From NCBI GenBank assembly GCA_023251755.1, contig JAHEYF010000045.1, forward strand, positions 1-33,405: a stretch of DNA of 33,405 bases, given 5' to 3'. Position 1 is the first letter of the stretch. Every line of letters starts with the position of its first letter. The DNA is from Bacteroidota bacterium (GTDB lineage: Bacteria > Bacteroidota > Bacteroidia > B-17B0 > Aurantibacillaceae). A program made the position numbers and the translations under genes. Shown one piece after another: positions 30,910 to 33,405 of this stretch. The notes under the pieces are model-generated. The model saw only the letters and a program-made list of their open reading frames with translations, ran no database searches and had not been told where the DNA came from.

Positions 30910-33366
30910 GTGTATTCACTTCAACAAATAAGTAAATTCATTCATGCTGATTGTATCGGCCATGCAGATACTATTATTCGACACCTGCTTACAGACAGCC
31001 GCAATACTGCTGATGCCTCCTCTTCTTTATTTATTGCGATTAAAGGCGAGCGGCACAACGGGCATCAGTACATAGATGAATTGTACAAACGAGGTGTGCG
31101 GAGTTTTTTAGTAAGCGAAAAGCCTGAGACTTCAAAATACACCGAGGCAGGTTTTATGGTGGTGAAAGATACACTCGAAGCTTTTCAAAGCCTGTGTACC
31201 CAACATAGAAATAAATTTAATATCCCGGTAATAGGCATTACCGGCAGCAACGGAAAAACCATCGTAAAAGAATGGTTGTACCAATTACTCAGAAACGATT
31301 ACAATATATGCCGCAGCCCTAAAAGTTATAATTCTCAAATCGGTGTGCCTTTATCGGTATGGCAATTAAATGAAGAGCATAGTCTTGGCATTTTTGAAGC
31401 CGGGATTTCAAGGCCGGGAGAAATGGAGAAGCTGGAAAAAATTATCCGGCCCACCATCGGTATTGTTACCAATATAGGAAGTGCCCACGATGAGGGTTTT
31501 AAGAACAACAAAGAAAAAATTCAGGAGAAGTTAAAACTCTTCAGCCATTGCGAACGGCTTGTTTATTGCTGTGATAATGAGCAGTTGCATGAACAGTTAA
31601 AAAATAAAAATGCCTTTACCTGGTCGCGTTATCAACAACAGGCTAATCTTTTTATTGCTGAGGTAAGTGTTAAACCTGATCACAGCATCATTCAGGCCAT
31701 ACACAACAATACAACAATCAACATCCGTATTAATTTTACCGATACTGCCTCTGTCGAAAATGCTATTAGTTGCTGGGCCACCTTGCTCCTGCTCGGGTAT
31801 GACAATAAGGTAATTGCCAATCGCATGCTTCAGCTGCACGCAGTGGCCATGCGCCTGGAAATGAAACAGGGGATCAACAATTGTATGGTTATTAATGATA
31901 GTTACAATTCTGACCTTGCTTCCTTGTCTATTGCCCTCGATTTTTTGAACCAGCAAAAACAACACCCCCGTAAAACACTTGTGTTGTCAGACATTCTTCA
32001 ATCGGGTAAAAGCGAAGAGGAATTGTACAGGCAGGTAGCCGCTTTAATAAAAACAAAAGGGATAAATACACTGGTGGGCATAGGCCCGGCCCTGTCAGCG
32101 CATGCTGATTTGTTTGAGCTTGAAAAAAGATTTTTTACTTCTACAGAAGAATTTCTGAAATCGGTTTATTCCCTTACACCACTTTGTTTTACGAATAGTA
32201 CAGTGCTTTTAAAAGGCGCACGTTCCTTTGGTTTCGAAAACATTAATGCAGTATTGCAGCAAAAAAGCCACGATACGGTACTGGAAATTAACCTGAACCA
32301 TCTGATAGACAACATCAATTATTACAAAAGTAAACTGAAGCCGGGTACAAAATTAATGTGCATGGTGAAGGCTTCTTCTTACGGAAGCGGTAGTCACGAA
32401 ATAGCCGCCACGCTGCAATACCAGCGGGTAGACTATTTAGCGGTGGCTTATGCCGACGAGGGAGTGGAATTGCGCAAAGCCGGTATTACCCTGCCCATTA
32501 TGGTGATGAGCCCGGAAGAGCAGGCCTTTGAAGATATTTTAAATTACAAGCTGGAGCCCGAAATTTTTTCGTTCAGGATACTACACCTGTTTACTTCATT
32601 TCTCGAAAAAAACAACCAGGCCGCTTTTCCCATTCACCTTAAAATTGATACGGGTATGCACCGCCTGGGTTTTGAAGAAAATGAAACAGAACAATTAATA
32701 CGTGAATTAAAAGACAATAAAACAATTCAGCTGCGTTCCGTCTTCTCGCACCTGGCCGCCAGCGACAACCCGGAGATGGATGATTTTACAAAAGAACAAA
32801 TCAACTTATTTAAAAAAATCAGCGCGCAAATTGATACCGCTATTACGGGTCCGGTTCTAAAACACATTTGCAATTCGGGTGCTATCTCCCGTTTTCCGGA
32901 AGCACATTTTGATATGGTGCGTTTGGGAATAGGACTGTATGGTGTTGGGGTAAACAACGATGAGCAAAAGCACCTGCACAATGTAAGCTCACTCAAAACA
33001 ACCATCAGTCAGTTAAAACACTTACAAGCCGGTGACACTGTGGGCTACAGCCGCCGGGGAAAAATAAACAGGCCCAGTCTTATTGCTACCGTGCCCATTG
33101 GTTACGCCGATGGTTTCAGCCGCAAGTTGGGTAATGGAAACGGGCACATGTATATTAAGGGACAAAAAGCCCCTATCATAGGAAGTGTTTGTATGGACAT
33201 GTGTATGCTGGATGTTACAGGCATTGATTGTAATGAAGGTGATGAAGTCATTGTATTCGATTCGGTTGAAAAACTGAATGAGCTGGCTTTGAAAGCGGAA
33301 ACAATTTCGTATGAAATATTAACCAGCGTTTCTACACGCGTTAAGAGAGTGTATGTACAGGAGTAA
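30910..33366 (+). CDS. MurF-Alr fusion: UDP-MurNAc-tripeptide:D-Ala-D-Ala ligase / alanine racemase
   Basis: An 818-residue bifunctional enzyme joining two steps of peptidoglycan precursor synthesis. The N-terminal MurF part (1-450) has the ATP loop GITGSNGKT (109-117), SYNSQIGVPLS, EAGISRPGEME, TNIGSAHDEGF and INDSYNSD. The C-terminal alanine racemase (about 458-818) has the PLP lysine Lys487 in MVKASSYGSG, LKIDTGMHRLGF, catalytic Tyr713 in VGYSRRG, IGYADGFSRKLGNG and the MDMCMLDVT segment. The fusion is known from many Bacteroidota. The start is GTG 30910 immediately after palindrome R7. The MurF Lys/Glu set appears complete. The tract after 33366 shows no further gene start. Confidence 0.95.
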   Translation: MYSLQQISKFIHADCIGHADTIIRHLLTDSRNTADASSSLFIAIKGERHNGHQYIDELYKRGVRSFLVSEKPETSKYTEAGFMVVKDTLEAFQSLCTQHRNKFNIPVIGITGSNGKTIVKEWLYQLLRNDYNICRSPKSYNSQIGVPLSVWQLNEEHSLGIFEAGISRPGEMEKLEKIIRPTIGIVTNIGSAHDEGFKNNKEKIQEKLKLFSHCERLVYCCDNEQLHEQLKNKNAFTWSRYQQQANLFIAEVSVKPDHSIIQAIHNNTTINIRINFTDTASVENAISCWATLLLLGYDNKVIANRMLQLHAVAMRLEMKQGINNCMVINDSYNSDLASLSIALDFLNQQKQHPRKTLVLSDILQSGKSEEELYRQVAALIKTKGINTLVGIGPALSAHADLFELEKRFFTSTEEFLKSVYSLTPLCFTNSTVLLKGARSFGFENINAVLQQKSHDTVLEINLNHLIDNINYYKSKLKPGTKLMCMVKASSYGSGSHEIAATLQYQRVDYLAVAYADEGVELRKAGITLPIMVMSPEEQAFEDILNYKLEPEIFSFRILHLFTSFLEKNNQAAFPIHLKIDTGMHRLGFEENETEQLIRELKDNKTIQLRSVFSHLAASDNPEMDDFTKEQINLFKKISAQIDTAITGPVLKHICNSGAISRFPEAHFDMVRLGIGLYGVGVNNDEQKHLHNVSSLKTTISQLKHLQAGDTVGYSRRGKINRPSLIATVPIGYADGFSRKLGNGNGHMYIKGQKAPIIGSVCMDMCMLDVTGIDCNEGDEVIVFDSVEKLNELALKAETISYEILTSVSTRVKRVYVQE

Positions 33367-33405
33367 AAAAATAATTCTTTTACTTCAAACGCTTGCATTA
33401 GGGGT

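Noticed and set aside
33367..33405. Possible next gene after murF-alr
   Set aside because: Only 39 bases remain; no start codon with a usable frame can be judged.

Overview
The window is chromosomal DNA from a member of the Bacteroidota. The evidence is two large secreted proteins with type IX secretion (T9SS) C-terminal sorting domains, a PD40/OmpA-type envelope protein, a MurF-Alr fusion, a 14-repeat propeller protein fused to a SpoIIE phosphatase, and several upstream sequences fitting the Bacteroidota promoter (TTG, 17-23 bp, TAnnTTTG). I cannot assign a family from sequence alone. No rRNA, tRNA, prophage or CRISPR array is visible.

Layout. 1-3493: 3' part of a PD40/OmpA protein, a LON-domain protein, an alpha/beta hydrolase. 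3494-6041: aspartate-semialdehyde dehydrogenase (asd) behind an unannotated 19-codon leader peptide and attenuator-like terminator, then convergent ruvB. 6288-9905: a 1200-residue beta-helix T9SS cargo. 10046-12475: a RimB-like retropepsin-fold protease, RimK ligase and aspartoacylase-family hydrolase in one direction. 12476-12972: a 497-bp gene-free stretch with three GC-rich hairpins. 12973-15537: an SBBP-propeller T9SS cargo. 15653-18529: PAP2 phosphatase, NAD-dependent epimerase and CapA-type protein, tightly spaced. 18584-21760: propeller/SpoIIE signalling protein. 21949-23552: a tandem HTH protein and a decayed IS1634-like element. 23719-33366: housekeeping block with two secreted M28 peptidases, lgt, corA, rsmI, a hypothetical protein, tdk and murF-alr.

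The strongest non-coding signals are two. First, the asd leader has the four-segment architecture of classical ribosome-mediated attenuation, with a peptide rich in aspartate-family amino acids (Thr, Lys, Met, Ile, Asn). Second, seven intergenic palindromes are built from degenerate 8-bp units (left arm like nGTTyATT, right arm like AATrAACn). Five of them begin exactly at, or inside, the stop codons of neighbouring genes, often supplying the TAG itself. Three further palindrome families (CACTAAGG type, AATTCTAAA type, and a cruciform with nested hairpins) occupy other gene gaps, so nearly every gene junction that is neither very tight nor promoter-bearing holds some kind of palindrome.

All functional statements rest on motif recognition by eye; no database search was run.
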